Assembly: GCA_020832445.1 (NCBI GenBank)
Contig: JAFIEO010000043.1
Coordinates: 1 to 40,376 of the forward strand
Length of the DNA: 40,376 nucleotides
DNA from: Paracoccaceae bacterium
GTDB taxonomy: Bacteria > Pseudomonadota > Alphaproteobacteria > Rhodobacterales > Rhodobacteraceae
Reading direction: 5' to 3'
Below are positions 32,585-40,295 of this stretch, piece after piece (within the stretch, counting starts at the first letter, position 1; every line of letters begins with the position of its first letter). Both the position numbers and the translations under genes were made by a program. Below the pieces are notes generated by a model. It was not told the origin of the DNA. It was given only the letters and a program-made list of their open reading frames with translations, and ran no database searches.

Positions 32585-33535
32585 TCAGCCCAGACGAATA
32601 CGCGGGTCAACAACGGCAACAACGATATCGGCGATCAGATTGCCCGCCAGTACCAGTATGGCCGAGAACATCAAAAGCCCCATCACCACCGGATAATCGC
32701 TATAGCCAAGGCTATCCAGAAACAGCCGTCCCATTCCGGGCCAGGTGAACACGGTTTCGGTTACCAGCGCGCCGCTAAGGATGCTGGGCAGTTGCATCCC
32801 CGCCAGCGTGATCATTGGCAAAAGCGCATTGCCGACGACATGTTTCATCAGCACGCGGCGTTCCGTCACCCCTTTGGCGCGGGCGGTGTTGACGAAATCC
32901 TGATTGATCACATCCAGCGTGGCCGACCGCATATAGCGGCTCCAGATGGCGATGTTGACCAGTGCCAGCACGAAACTGGGAAGGATCAGGTGGTGCAGGT
33001 AATTCAGCACGGACTGATCGCCGATCGTGTACATATTACCTGCGGGAACCCAGCCCAGTTTCAGTGCAAAGACATAGATACCGACAAGGCCGAACCAGAA
33101 AGTGGGGATCGACAGCGCCACCATGGCCCCGACTGTCGCCACATAGTCAAACGTTGAATAGCGATGCGTCGCGCCGCGAATGCCGATCCAGGTGCCAAGG
33201 GCAATCGCGATAACGGTAGAAGAACCCATCAGCAGAAGCGTTGCAAACAGATGCCGCCAGATGACATCCAGCACCGGTGCGCCGTCGCGAAAGCTGTGGC
33301 CCCAGTCGCCTTGCAGCAGCTTCCATGCCCAATCAAAATATTGCACCACAATCGGCCGGTCCAGGCCCATCTGCGCCGCAATCCGGTCGATATCGGCCTG
33401 CGTCATTCCCGGATCAAGCGCGAACTGCGACAGTGGGCCGCCCGGAATAAGGTTCAATACCACAAAGCCGATGATCGAGACGATCACCAGCAATACAGCG
33501 CTTTGCCACAAGCGGTTTAACAGGAATCCGAGCAT
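32585..33535 (-). CDS. ABC transporter permease, DppB/OppB-type (second importer)
   Basis: A 316-residue permease with about six membrane segments. It has the family start (FLLNRLWQSAVLLVIVSIIG), LIPGGPLSQFALDPGMTQADIDRIAAQMGLDRP, the EAA loop DFVNTARAKGVTERRVLMKHVVGNALLPM and SGALVTETVFTWPGMGRLFLDS. Many blocks are identical to the permease encoded at 9269-10225, for example ALSIPTFWFGLV and AIWSRYMRS. A strong hairpin separates it from the binding-protein gene upstream in the transcript. Confidence 0.95.
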   Translation of the reverse strand: MLGFLLNRLWQSAVLLVIVSIIGFVVLNLIPGGPLSQFALDPGMTQADIDRIAAQMGLDRPIVVQYFDWAWKLLQGDWGHSFRDGAPVLDVIWRHLFATLLLMGSSTVIAIALGTWIGIRGATHRYSTFDYVATVGAMVALSIPTFWFGLVGIYVFALKLGWVPAGNMYTIGDQSVLNYLHHLILPSFVLALVNIAIWSRYMRSATLDVINQDFVNTARAKGVTERRVLMKHVVGNALLPMITLAGMQLPSILSGALVTETVFTWPGMGRLFLDSLGYSDYPVVMGLLMFSAILVLAGNLIADIVVAVVDPRIRLG

Positions 33536-33581
33536 GAAGCCCCCGATGCGAATAGATGTCAGTTGGTGGTGCGGTCAGGTG

Positions 33582-33608
33582 CCGCCGCCCCGGTCCAGGG
33601 GGCGGCGG
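33582..33608 (-). repeat. Strong intercistronic hairpin between binding-protein and permease genes
   Basis: CCGCCGCCCC (33582-33591) pairs perfectly with GGGGCGGCGG (33599-33608) around a seven-base loop. It lies in the 82-base gap after the binding-protein stop on the minus strand. No U-run follows in the transcript. Such hairpins often protect the upstream message, which would give more binding protein than permease. The first importer has only 31 bases and no hairpin at the same place. Confidence 0.6.
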
Positions 33609-33617
33609 TTGTTGTTA

Positions 33618-35285
33618 TCAGGTCCAGTACCAGCCTGCGGCATGCCAGCTTTCGGTGCGGGTATTGCCGTTTGGCACCACGCCATCCAGCCCTTCCTTGC
33701 GGCCATGCACGTTCGAATCCGCAAATAGCGGCAGGAACGGCAGGTCATGGCGGACATGTTCCTGCACCTTCAGATAGATTTCGCGGCGCGCTTCGGGATC
33801 AAATGTGCGGCTGCCTTCCTCCAGCAGGGCATCTACGTCGGTGTTGACATATTGCGAATTGTTCGACCCGCGCCCGCCCTGCGCAGAGATCGCGCCGGAG
33901 TGGAAGCGGTTGGTTACATCGGGGTCTGCGCCGATCAGGAAGGTGATGCCGACAATCACCGAATCGAACTGCGACATTGCCCAGAATTCGCCCCAGATCA
34001 CCGCCGCAGGCAGGTTCGAGATGGTCATTTCGACGCCGATCTCGCGGAAGGTTTGCTGAATGAATTGCTGCGCCTGTTCCCGCAGATGATTGCCCGATGT
34101 GGTCGAGTTGGTGAAGGCCAGCCGCACCCCGTCTTTCTGGCGTATGCCATCCGGCCCCGGCAACCAGCCCGCATCATCCAGAAGCTGACGCGCGTGTTCC
34201 AGATTGAATTCATGCACTGGCAGCGCATCATTATAGAAATACGAGGAACGCGGCATGAAGGTCTCGGCCGATGTGGGCAGGCCATAGTAAAGCGCGTCGA
34301 TGATTGATTCCTTGTCGATCGCGGCATACAGGGCTTCGCGCACCGCCAGTTCCTTGAACTGCGGTTTTTCCTGGTTCAGATAGATTGTCTCGACTGCGGG
34401 CGACGGCACCAGCGTCACGGTCCGGCCGGGCAGGGCGCTGGCTTCGGCGTAATTGTCCGGCGTGATATACTGGCGCCCGATAAGATCAATATCGCCGCTG
34501 CGGAACTGGGTATACATCACAGTCAGGTCGGGGATGTATTTGAACACCAGCTGTTCGATATAGGGGCCGTCGCCGAAATAGTCGGGGTTGGCCTGCAATG
34601 TGATAATATCGCCGGCCACACGCTGGCCGAATTTGAATGCACCGGTGCCGATGGGGTTGGAATTGAAGGGTGCCGAATTCGGGTCTTCGACCCCGTCAAA
34701 GGCGTGTTTGGGCACAATGAAGGTTTCGGTCAGGAAGGACAGATAAGGCGCAAAGGCTGTCTCCATCCGCCATGTAATCTCGGTCGGGGACACCACGGTG
34801 ATATCGCGCAGCAACGAATGGCCAATGGTGCGCCAGCTGCGGAAATCAGGGTTCAGGATCAGATCAAGGGTGAATTTCACATCCTCTGCTGTGAACGGCG
34901 CGCCATCATGCCAGCGCACATCGTCGCGCAGCTTGATACGCCATTCCAGACCATCCTCGGAGATGCCGCCATTGGCCTGAGAGGGGACCTCGGTGGCAAG
35001 GTTCGGCACAATCTCGCCTTCGGGGGTCACGCGAAACAGGGCGTCAAACAGCGAGAAATGCACGCCGTCATCCACCTCTATCTTGACCATCAGCGGGTTT
35101 AGAACGGTTGGTTCCTGCGACAGCCCGACGATTACGCGGCCTGTTGGGGCTGCGGGTGGTGTCTGGCCATGGGCGGGTTTGCCCAGAAGGTTTGGTGCCA
35201 GCATGCCTGCGGCCCCTGTCATCGCCATCATTGTCAATGCATTGCGACGTGTGAAGTCGGTTGCCTTTTTTGTCTTGTCGGTCAT
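33618..35285 (-). CDS. ABC transporter substrate-binding protein, peptide family (second importer)
   Basis: A 555-residue periplasmic binding protein. The leader is twin-arginine-like (FTRRNALTMMAMTG, hydrophobic stretch, probable cleavage AHG-Q). The mature part has VIVGLSQEPTVLNPL, LRDDVRWHDGAPFTAEDVKFTLD and HDLPFLPLF near the C-terminus. It aligns over its whole length with the protein encoded at 7573-9237, pointing to duplication of the importer. A GGGGAAGACC ribosome-binding region precedes the ATG. Unusually, its gene lies after the ATPase gene rather than first in the operon. Confidence 0.95.
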   Translation of the reverse strand: MTDKTKKATDFTRRNALTMMAMTGAAGMLAPNLLGKPAHGQTPPAAPTGRVIVGLSQEPTVLNPLMVKIEVDDGVHFSLFDALFRVTPEGEIVPNLATEVPSQANGGISEDGLEWRIKLRDDVRWHDGAPFTAEDVKFTLDLILNPDFRSWRTIGHSLLRDITVVSPTEITWRMETAFAPYLSFLTETFIVPKHAFDGVEDPNSAPFNSNPIGTGAFKFGQRVAGDIITLQANPDYFGDGPYIEQLVFKYIPDLTVMYTQFRSGDIDLIGRQYITPDNYAEASALPGRTVTLVPSPAVETIYLNQEKPQFKELAVREALYAAIDKESIIDALYYGLPTSAETFMPRSSYFYNDALPVHEFNLEHARQLLDDAGWLPGPDGIRQKDGVRLAFTNSTTSGNHLREQAQQFIQQTFREIGVEMTISNLPAAVIWGEFWAMSQFDSVIVGITFLIGADPDVTNRFHSGAISAQGGRGSNNSQYVNTDVDALLEEGSRTFDPEARREIYLKVQEHVRHDLPFLPLFADSNVHGRKEGLDGVVPNGNTRTESWHAAGWYWT

Positions 35286-35319
35286 TGGTCTTCCCCCTGT
35301 GTGAAGTGCTTTAATGCTT

Positions 35320-36990
35320 TCAGTGTGTTGGCATCATGTTGTGAATGTCTGCGCGCTTGCCCGGAATGGCCGCAACCAGTTCACGCGTGTAGTCGGATTG
35401 CGGGTTAAGGAATATTTGCGACGGCGGCCCGCTTTCGACGATCCGTCCGTATTGCATAACCGCAATCTCATCGCAGATCTGCGAGGCGACCCGCAGGTCG
35501 TGGGTGATGAAGATCATGGATACACCGGTTTCGCGCTGGATCTGATCCAGCAGCTTGAGGATTTGCGCCTGAATTGACACATCCAGCGCCGAGACTGCCT
35601 CATCCGCGACCAGAAGCCGGGGTTTGAACATCAGGGCGCGCGCAATGCCGACCCGCTGGCGCTGGCCGCCGGAAAATTCGTGCGGGTAGCGGTCATAGGC
35701 GCGTTCATCAAGGCCCACATGCTTGAGCAGCGCGCGCGCTTCGTCCCGCGCGCGGGCGGGGTTCATGCCATGTGCCACCGGGCCAACAGTCAGGATATGG
35801 CCGATGGTCGAGCGCGGGTTGAGCGAGGCAAAGGGATCTTGAAAGATCATCTGGATCTGAGAACGGAAGCTGCGGAACGCCTTTTCGGGCAGCCCCGCTA
35901 TGTCGTTGCCTTCGAACAGAATTTGCCCTGCATCGCTTTCCATCAGCTTGACCAGCAACCGCCCCAGTGACGATTTCCCTGAACCGGATTCGCCCACCAC
36001 GCCCAATGTGCGACCGCGTGCCAGTTCAAAGGACACATCCTGCACTGCCCGAACCTCTCGCCGTTTTCCAAGCAACTTTGATCCGCTGGCATAGGTTTTG
36101 ACCAGTGACCGAACCTTCAGGATCGGCGCGCTTTCGTCTGGCTGGGTCAGGTCTCGGTCCTTGCCGGTCAGTTGCGGCACGGCGGCAATCAGGCGTTTTG
36201 TATAGGGGTGCGTGGGCGCGTTCAGCACGGCATCTGCGCTGCCTTGTTCAACAATATGCCCCTTTTCCATCACCACCACACTGTCCGCAATTTCCGCCAC
36301 GACGCCGAAATCATGGGTGATGAACATCACGCTCATGCCCTTGCGGCGCTGGATATCGCGGATCAGTTGCAGGATTTGCGCCTGTGTGGTCACATCCAGC
36401 GCTGTCGTGGGTTCATCTGCGATCAGGATCTTGGGTTCCAGTGCCAGTGCCATGGCAATCATCACCCGCTGACGCTGCCCGCCCGACAAGCGGAACGGAT
36501 ACTGATGATACATCAGCTTGGGGTCCGGCAGGCCAACTTCGTTCAGCAGTTCGATGGCGCGGTCGCGGCGGCTGTTCGGGGTGCCTATGTCATGCGCCAT
36601 CATAACCTCGGTGACTTGCGCGCCCACCGTCATCAACGGGTTCAGGGCCGAAAGCGGGTCCTGAAATATCATCGACACGACACGCCCGCGCATTCCCCGC
36701 AGCGTAGTCTGCGCGGTGCTGACAAGATCGACACCATCCAGCGTAATCGCCCCGTGCGAAATACGGATCACCCTGGGCAACAACCCCATTATCGCATTTG
36801 CAGTCACCGATTTTCCAGAGCCGGACTCGCCGATGATGCACAGGATCTGCCCTGCCATCAGGTCAAAGGAAATATCCTCGACCGCGAATTTGCGCTCCAT
36901 GCCGTCGGGCAGGCTGACTGTCAGATTGCGCACCGAAAGTGCGGGCGTCTGAACCGCGTTTGTATTGATGTCTGACGGAACCAAGCTCAC
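35320..36990 (-). CDS. Fused double ABC transporter ATPase (DppD-DppF-type, second importer)
   Basis: A 556-residue protein with two complete ATPase domains. Walker A GESGSGKS at 54-61 and 333-340, signatures LSGGQ 168-172 and FSGGQ 439-443, Walker B ILIADEP and LLVADEA at about 188-194 and 459-465, His switches in FITHDFGVV and FITHDLRVA. The first half is D-like, the second F-like. Both cysteine-rich C-terminal extensions seen in the separate ATPases of the first importer are absent; the linker (about 266-290) is short and only two cysteines remain (C51, C506). I choose GTG at 36990 because AAGGGG sits six bases upstream; the frame extends to a TTG at 37056, in AT-rich promoter DNA. It heads the operon ending at 29585 and is divergent from the XRE-cupin gene. 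Confidence 0.92.
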   Translation of the reverse strand: MSLVPSDINTNAVQTPALSVRNLTVSLPDGMERKFAVEDISFDLMAGQILCIIGESGSGKSVTANAIMGLLPRVIRISHGAITLDGVDLVSTAQTTLRGMRGRVVSMIFQDPLSALNPLMTVGAQVTEVMMAHDIGTPNSRRDRAIELLNEVGLPDPKLMYHQYPFRLSGGQRQRVMIAMALALEPKILIADEPTTALDVTTQAQILQLIRDIQRRKGMSVMFITHDFGVVAEIADSVVVMEKGHIVEQGSADAVLNAPTHPYTKRLIAAVPQLTGKDRDLTQPDESAPILKVRSLVKTYASGSKLLGKRREVRAVQDVSFELARGRTLGVVGESGSGKSSLGRLLVKLMESDAGQILFEGNDIAGLPEKAFRSFRSQIQMIFQDPFASLNPRSTIGHILTVGPVAHGMNPARARDEARALLKHVGLDERAYDRYPHEFSGGQRQRVGIARALMFKPRLLVADEAVSALDVSIQAQILKLLDQIQRETGVSMIFITHDLRVASQICDEIAVMQYGRIVESGPPSQIFLNPQSDYTRELVAAIPGKRADIHNMMPTH

Positions 36991-36996
36991 ATGTTT

Positions 36997-37002
36997 CCCC
37001 TT
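36997..37002 (-). promoter_or_regulatory. Ribosome-binding site fixing a GTG start
   Basis: On the minus strand AAGGGG lies six bases before the GTG at 36988-36990. This decides the start of the fused ATPase gene in favour of GTG over the upstream in-frame GTG (37008) and TTG (37056), neither of which has a comparable site. Confidence 0.6.
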
Positions 37003-37039
37003 CGTCACATCCTGCGCACTTGGCGAAAAGTAAGCATAT

Positions 37040-37218
37040 AGTGAAATATTGAGCAAGGGCTGTTACGAAAAACGACAGGAAAACCAGCATTGTATTTCGC
37101 GCATTTTTCATAATATTAATAAAAAACAATAATTTAGTCTGATATGCAAAATTTTTCTACTTTCACTGAAGTGAATTTATAATTGGCTATATTGAAAAAT
37201 TGCTTCGATTGATTCACT
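37040..37218. promoter_or_regulatory. Divergent control region with repeated TTCACT half-sites
   Basis: The 286-base AT-rich gap between the fused ATPase gene and the XRE-cupin gene contains TTCACT-GA-AGTGAA (37162-37175), an inverted repeat with a two-base centre. Single half-sites lie on either side: AGTGAA (37040-37045) and TTCACT (37213-37218). The arrangement flanks both expected promoters, so it is a good candidate operator for the XRE-cupin regulator acting on itself and the importer operon. The rest of the gap shows no gene. Confidence 0.5.
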
Positions 37219-37276
37219 ATCGTAACCTGTTGCACCAGCAAGCAGACGCGCAGCGCGCCACGAGAGCGGAGAACCA

Positions 37277-37888
37277 ATGGACCAGCAAGCGGACAAGACG
37301 GCGGAGCAAAGTGAACACCTTCGCGTCGGTGCCACGCTGCGCAAACTGCGCAAAGAAAAGAAGATGTCTTTACAAGACCTTGCAGCGGCTTCGGGGGTTT
37401 CCGTCGGGATGATCAGTCAGGTCGAGCGTGACCTGGCGAACCCGTCGATGCGCCTTCTGTCCGCACTGCGCAGGGCGCTTAATATTTCGATGCAGGAAAT
37501 GTTTGGCGAATCGCCCGAGAGTAGCACTGACAGGGGCAGCGATCCTGGTTTTGTGCGCCGGGCCGAAAATCGCCCCGAGATTAACCTGGGGCAACTCAGG
37601 AAAGAGTTGCTTACCTCTGGCGGGCGGCACAACCTGCAAATCATGATTCTCAGGTTCGAACCGGGCGGCCAGTCGGGTGGGCGCGCGTTAAGCTATCCTG
37701 CCGAAAAAGGTGGTCTGGTGTTGCAAGGTGAACTTGTGCTGCGCGTCAATGACGAAGAGGCCGTGCTGCGCGAAGGCGACAGCTTCGCCTTTGACAGCGC
37801 CCTTCCCCACGGTATCCGCAATGACAGTGATGCGCCCGCAGATGTTCTGTGGGTCATCGGTGCCGTGCAGTTCGACCGCCATTTATAG
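37277..37888 (+). CDS. XRE-family regulator with C-terminal cupin domain
   Basis: A 203-residue regulator. Residues about 15-72 are an XRE helix-turn-helix (LRVGATLRKLRKEKKMSLQDLAAASGVSVGMISQVERDLANPSMRLLSALRRALNIS). Residues about 110-200 are a cupin sensing domain (MILRFEPGGQSGG, GGLVLQGELVLRVNDEEAVLREGDSFAFDSALPHGIRND). This layout is shared with PuuR-type regulators of polyamine and amino-acid catabolism. GGAGAA precedes the ATG. It is divergent from the second importer operon and followed after 41 bases by a PuuB/OrdL-like oxidase, so it probably controls both in response to a small amine or acid ligand. Confidence 0.92.
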   Translation: MDQQADKTAEQSEHLRVGATLRKLRKEKKMSLQDLAAASGVSVGMISQVERDLANPSMRLLSALRRALNISMQEMFGESPESSTDRGSDPGFVRRAENRPEINLGQLRKELLTSGGRHNLQIMILRFEPGGQSGGRALSYPAEKGGLVLQGELVLRVNDEEAVLREGDSFAFDSALPHGIRNDSDAPADVLWVIGAVQFDRHL

Positions 37889-37929
37889 CTACTCCCACTT
37901 CCACATCCCTCAATCATAAAGCTGGAACC

Positions 37930-39240
37930 ATGCAACACTCTCAGGTCGCTGATAAGAACACCCCCTACTGGTGGGAGGAGGCGCCGGTAAGGCCGGTGCC
38001 GGAACAACCGCTTGCCAAAGCGGTGGACGTTGCCATTGTGGGCGCGGGGTATGCGGGCCTGACCGCCGGGCTGACCCTTGCGCGAGAGGGGCGGTCGGTT
38101 GCGGCCTTCGATGCGATGAACCCGGGCGAAGGGGCATCATCACGCAATGGCGGCATCACAAGCGGCAATATCCGTGTGGATTACGCAACCCTGACGCGCC
38201 GTTTCGGTGCCGCCAAGGCCGATGCGATTGAGGCTGAAGGCAAGATTGCGCGCGAGTATGTGTATGACATGATCGCACAGGAAGGGCTGGATTGCGATTT
38301 CCGGCAGGTCGGGCGGTTTAACGGCGCAATCGGCTACGAGCAGTATGACAGTATGGCCCGCACAGCCGAGAAACTGGCAAAAACACTGGGGATCGAATCG
38401 TATGGCGTCCCTTATGCCGAACAACAGACTTATATCGGGACCGATTTCTACCGTGGCGGCACGGTGCGGATGGACATCGGCGGGCTGCACCCCGCCAAGT
38501 TCCATGCCGAATTGTTGCGCGTGGCGCTGGCGGCAGGGGTCACCGTTCATTCCAATACTGCGGTCCAGTCCATTGAACCGGATGTAAGCGGTTTTCGTGT
38601 CAACACTGCGGCTGGCACGATCCGGGCGCGGCAGGTTCTTGTGTGCTCGAACGGCTATACCGATGGTTCAGACCCCTGGCTGCGCCGCCGCATCGTGCCG
38701 GTGCGCAGCCGGATTATCGCCACCGAAGAACTTGCCCCCGATGTCATGGCGCGGCTTATGCCCAAGCTGATGATGATGGGCGAGCATCGCCAGCTTGGTT
38801 TCTATTACCGCCCGTCGCCCGACGGGAAACGGATTTTGCTGGGCGGGCGCGACGGCACCAATTCGGGCGATGCGCCCGAACCCACACTACATTTGCGCCG
38901 CGGCCTGATCAATCTGTTCCCTGAACTGGAAAATGTGCGCCTGACGCATAGCTGGTTCGGCAATGTTGCGATGCACCGCGACATGCTGCCTCGCATTTTT
39001 GAAAAGAAGGGCCTGACCTATGCCACCGGCTTTTGTGGGTCAGGCGTGGTCTGGGCGCCATGGATCGGCAGCCGGGCAGCATTCAAACTGATGAGCGATG
39101 ATCGCAAGGGGGCCTCTGCCTTCGATTTCGCGCCGCCCGCCGCGATACCGCTCTATCGGGGAAAGCCATGGTTCATGCCGCTGGTCATGGTCAAATTCAG
39201 GATGGAAGACAGCATCGCCCTGCGCCGTGCCACCCGTTAG
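37930..39240 (+). CDS. FAD-dependent oxidoreductase, PuuB/OrdL-like (DAO family, further copy)
   Basis: A 436-residue DAO-family oxidase. The N-terminus has TPYWWEEAPVRP, then VAIVGAGYAGLTAGLTLA near residues 35-52 and GEGASSRNGGITSGN, the PuuB/OrdL flavin loop. The C-terminus has GFCGSGVVWAPWIGSRAAFKLM, in which the usual GHG is replaced by CGSGV, and the shared ending RGKPWFMPLVM. It resembles the oxidase encoded at 22608-23897. Its expected job is oxidative deamination of an imported amine-type substrate. It directly follows the XRE-cupin regulator and is probably co-transcribed with it. The ribosome-binding site is weak (CTGGA). Confidence 0.9.
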   Translation: MQHSQVADKNTPYWWEEAPVRPVPEQPLAKAVDVAIVGAGYAGLTAGLTLAREGRSVAAFDAMNPGEGASSRNGGITSGNIRVDYATLTRRFGAAKADAIEAEGKIAREYVYDMIAQEGLDCDFRQVGRFNGAIGYEQYDSMARTAEKLAKTLGIESYGVPYAEQQTYIGTDFYRGGTVRMDIGGLHPAKFHAELLRVALAAGVTVHSNTAVQSIEPDVSGFRVNTAAGTIRARQVLVCSNGYTDGSDPWLRRRIVPVRSRIIATEELAPDVMARLMPKLMMMGEHRQLGFYYRPSPDGKRILLGGRDGTNSGDAPEPTLHLRRGLINLFPELENVRLTHSWFGNVAMHRDMLPRIFEKKGLTYATGFCGSGVVWAPWIGSRAAFKLMSDDRKGASAFDFAPPAAIPLYRGKPWFMPLVMVKFRMEDSIALRRATR

Positions 39241-39266
39241 CCGGACCCGCCCGCCCAGTGGTCAAA

Positions 39267-39304
39267 GGCTGCTTGCGCCTTGTGACAACTGCCTTGCTGC
39301 AGCC
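39267..39304. repeat. Inverted repeats at the convergent oxidase/LysR junction
   Basis: GGCTGC (39267-39272) and GCAGCC (39299-39304) can pair across 26 bases, and the ten-base palindrome GCCCCGGGGC follows at 39302-39311. They lie in the 79-base convergent gap and may help end transcription, but there is no T-run. Confidence 0.3.
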
Positions 39305-39319
39305 CCGGGGCCGGTGCGG

Positions 39320-40249
39320 CTAACGCCCTGACTCGAAATAGCTGACAATCTGGTCACGAACCCAGATCAAGGCCCGGTCTGTTGCGCCATAATGGTGCCA
39401 CTGGATCACTTCGGTCAGCGGCGGGATCTGCACGGGCGCTTCGATAATGCGCAGCGGCATGATGCGTGTATAGGCTTCGGCCAGACGCCGATGCGCCAAA
39501 GCAATCCGCGTGGTCCCCGCAATCAAAAAGGGCATTGTGGAAAATGACCCTGCAACAATGTCAATTCTGCGGGATTTGGCCCCGAATTCGCGTGTGAACC
39601 ACTCCTCATAGCTTGGGGCTGAATTCGGCCCGAAACTGACGGTCACATGACGCATCTTCAGAAATTCATCCAGCGTTACATGCGTGTCGATAAGCGGATT
39701 GTCCCGACAGATCAGGCAACAAAAGGTTTCGGCGAACAGGGGGGAATGCGGATGCGAATGCGAGACATACGCCTGTGGCATCGCCAGCAGGTCAATCTCG
39801 CCGTTTTCCAGCAAAAGATCAGGCGCGTTTTGTCGCCCCTGCAATTGTGACGGTTGCAGCACCTCGAACCGGACCCCCGGCGCGGCACGATTGATCAGGC
39901 GCATCGCATTGGCCAGCCCCGCAATCATTAGATAGTCTGATGCGAATATACGGATGGTCCGTTCCGAGGATGCAGGGTCGAAATCCGGTGCCGTCATGAT
40001 ACGCGCATCGATTTGCAACAGCAGGTCACGGGCCGCCGCCGCCAGTTCCAGCCCGCGCGCGGTGGGCACCATTTCGCGCCCGACCTGCACCAGCAGGTCA
40101 TCGTTGAAATGTTCCCGCAACCGCGCCAGCACACCGCTGATTGTGGATTGGTTGCGCAACAGCTTCTCTGCCGCGCGCGATACACTGCGCTCCGTCAGCA
40201 GATGGTCCAGCGCCACAAGCATATTCAGGTCGAAACCATTGAACCTCAT
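39320..40249 (-). CDS. LysR-family transcriptional regulator (NodD-like)
   Basis: A 309-residue LysR-type regulator. The DNA-binding domain (residues 1-65) reads FNGFDLNMLVALDHLLTERSVSRAAEKLLRNQSTISGVLARLREHFNDDLLVQVGREMVPT, the pattern of the NodD/NodD-like branch (RFxGLDLNLL...TERS). The effector-binding domain follows, with FASDYLMIAGLANAMR and LLLENGEIDLLAMP. AGGAA lies seven bases before the ATG. No target is adjacent on the window side, because the neighbouring oxidase gene is convergent. Its target is therefore more likely the gene beyond the right edge or a distant operon. Confidence 0.93.
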   Translation of the reverse strand: MRFNGFDLNMLVALDHLLTERSVSRAAEKLLRNQSTISGVLARLREHFNDDLLVQVGREMVPTARGLELAAAARDLLLQIDARIMTAPDFDPASSERTIRIFASDYLMIAGLANAMRLINRAAPGVRFEVLQPSQLQGRQNAPDLLLENGEIDLLAMPQAYVSHSHPHSPLFAETFCCLICRDNPLIDTHVTLDEFLKMRHVTVSFGPNSAPSYEEWFTREFGAKSRRIDIVAGSFSTMPFLIAGTTRIALAHRRLAEAYTRIMPLRIIEAPVQIPPLTEVIQWHHYGATDRALIWVRDQIVSYFESGR

Positions 40250-40262
40250 ATTGTATTCCTTT

Positions 40263-40295
40263 GTTTGCGTGGTTTTGTTGTTTGTGTGGTTTTGT
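40263..40295. repeat. Tandem 16-base direct repeat upstream of the LysR gene
   Basis: GTTTGCGTGGTTTTGT (40263-40278) recurs as GTTTGTGTGGTTTTGT (40280-40295), one mismatch and a 17-base period. It lies 14 bases before the LysR start codon on the minus strand, in AT-rich DNA that runs to the window edge. It may be a regulator-binding repeat or a small expansion in the leader. Confidence 0.5.

Noticed and set aside
36172-36975. Plus-strand frame opposite the fused ATPase gene
   Set aside because: His/Arg-rich shadow of the ATPase codons, no ribosome-binding site.
36991-37056. Longer form of the fused ATPase beginning at TTG 37056
   Set aside because: The extra 22 residues lie in AT-rich promoter DNA with no ribosome-binding site, while GTG at 36990 has AAGGGG at ideal spacing.
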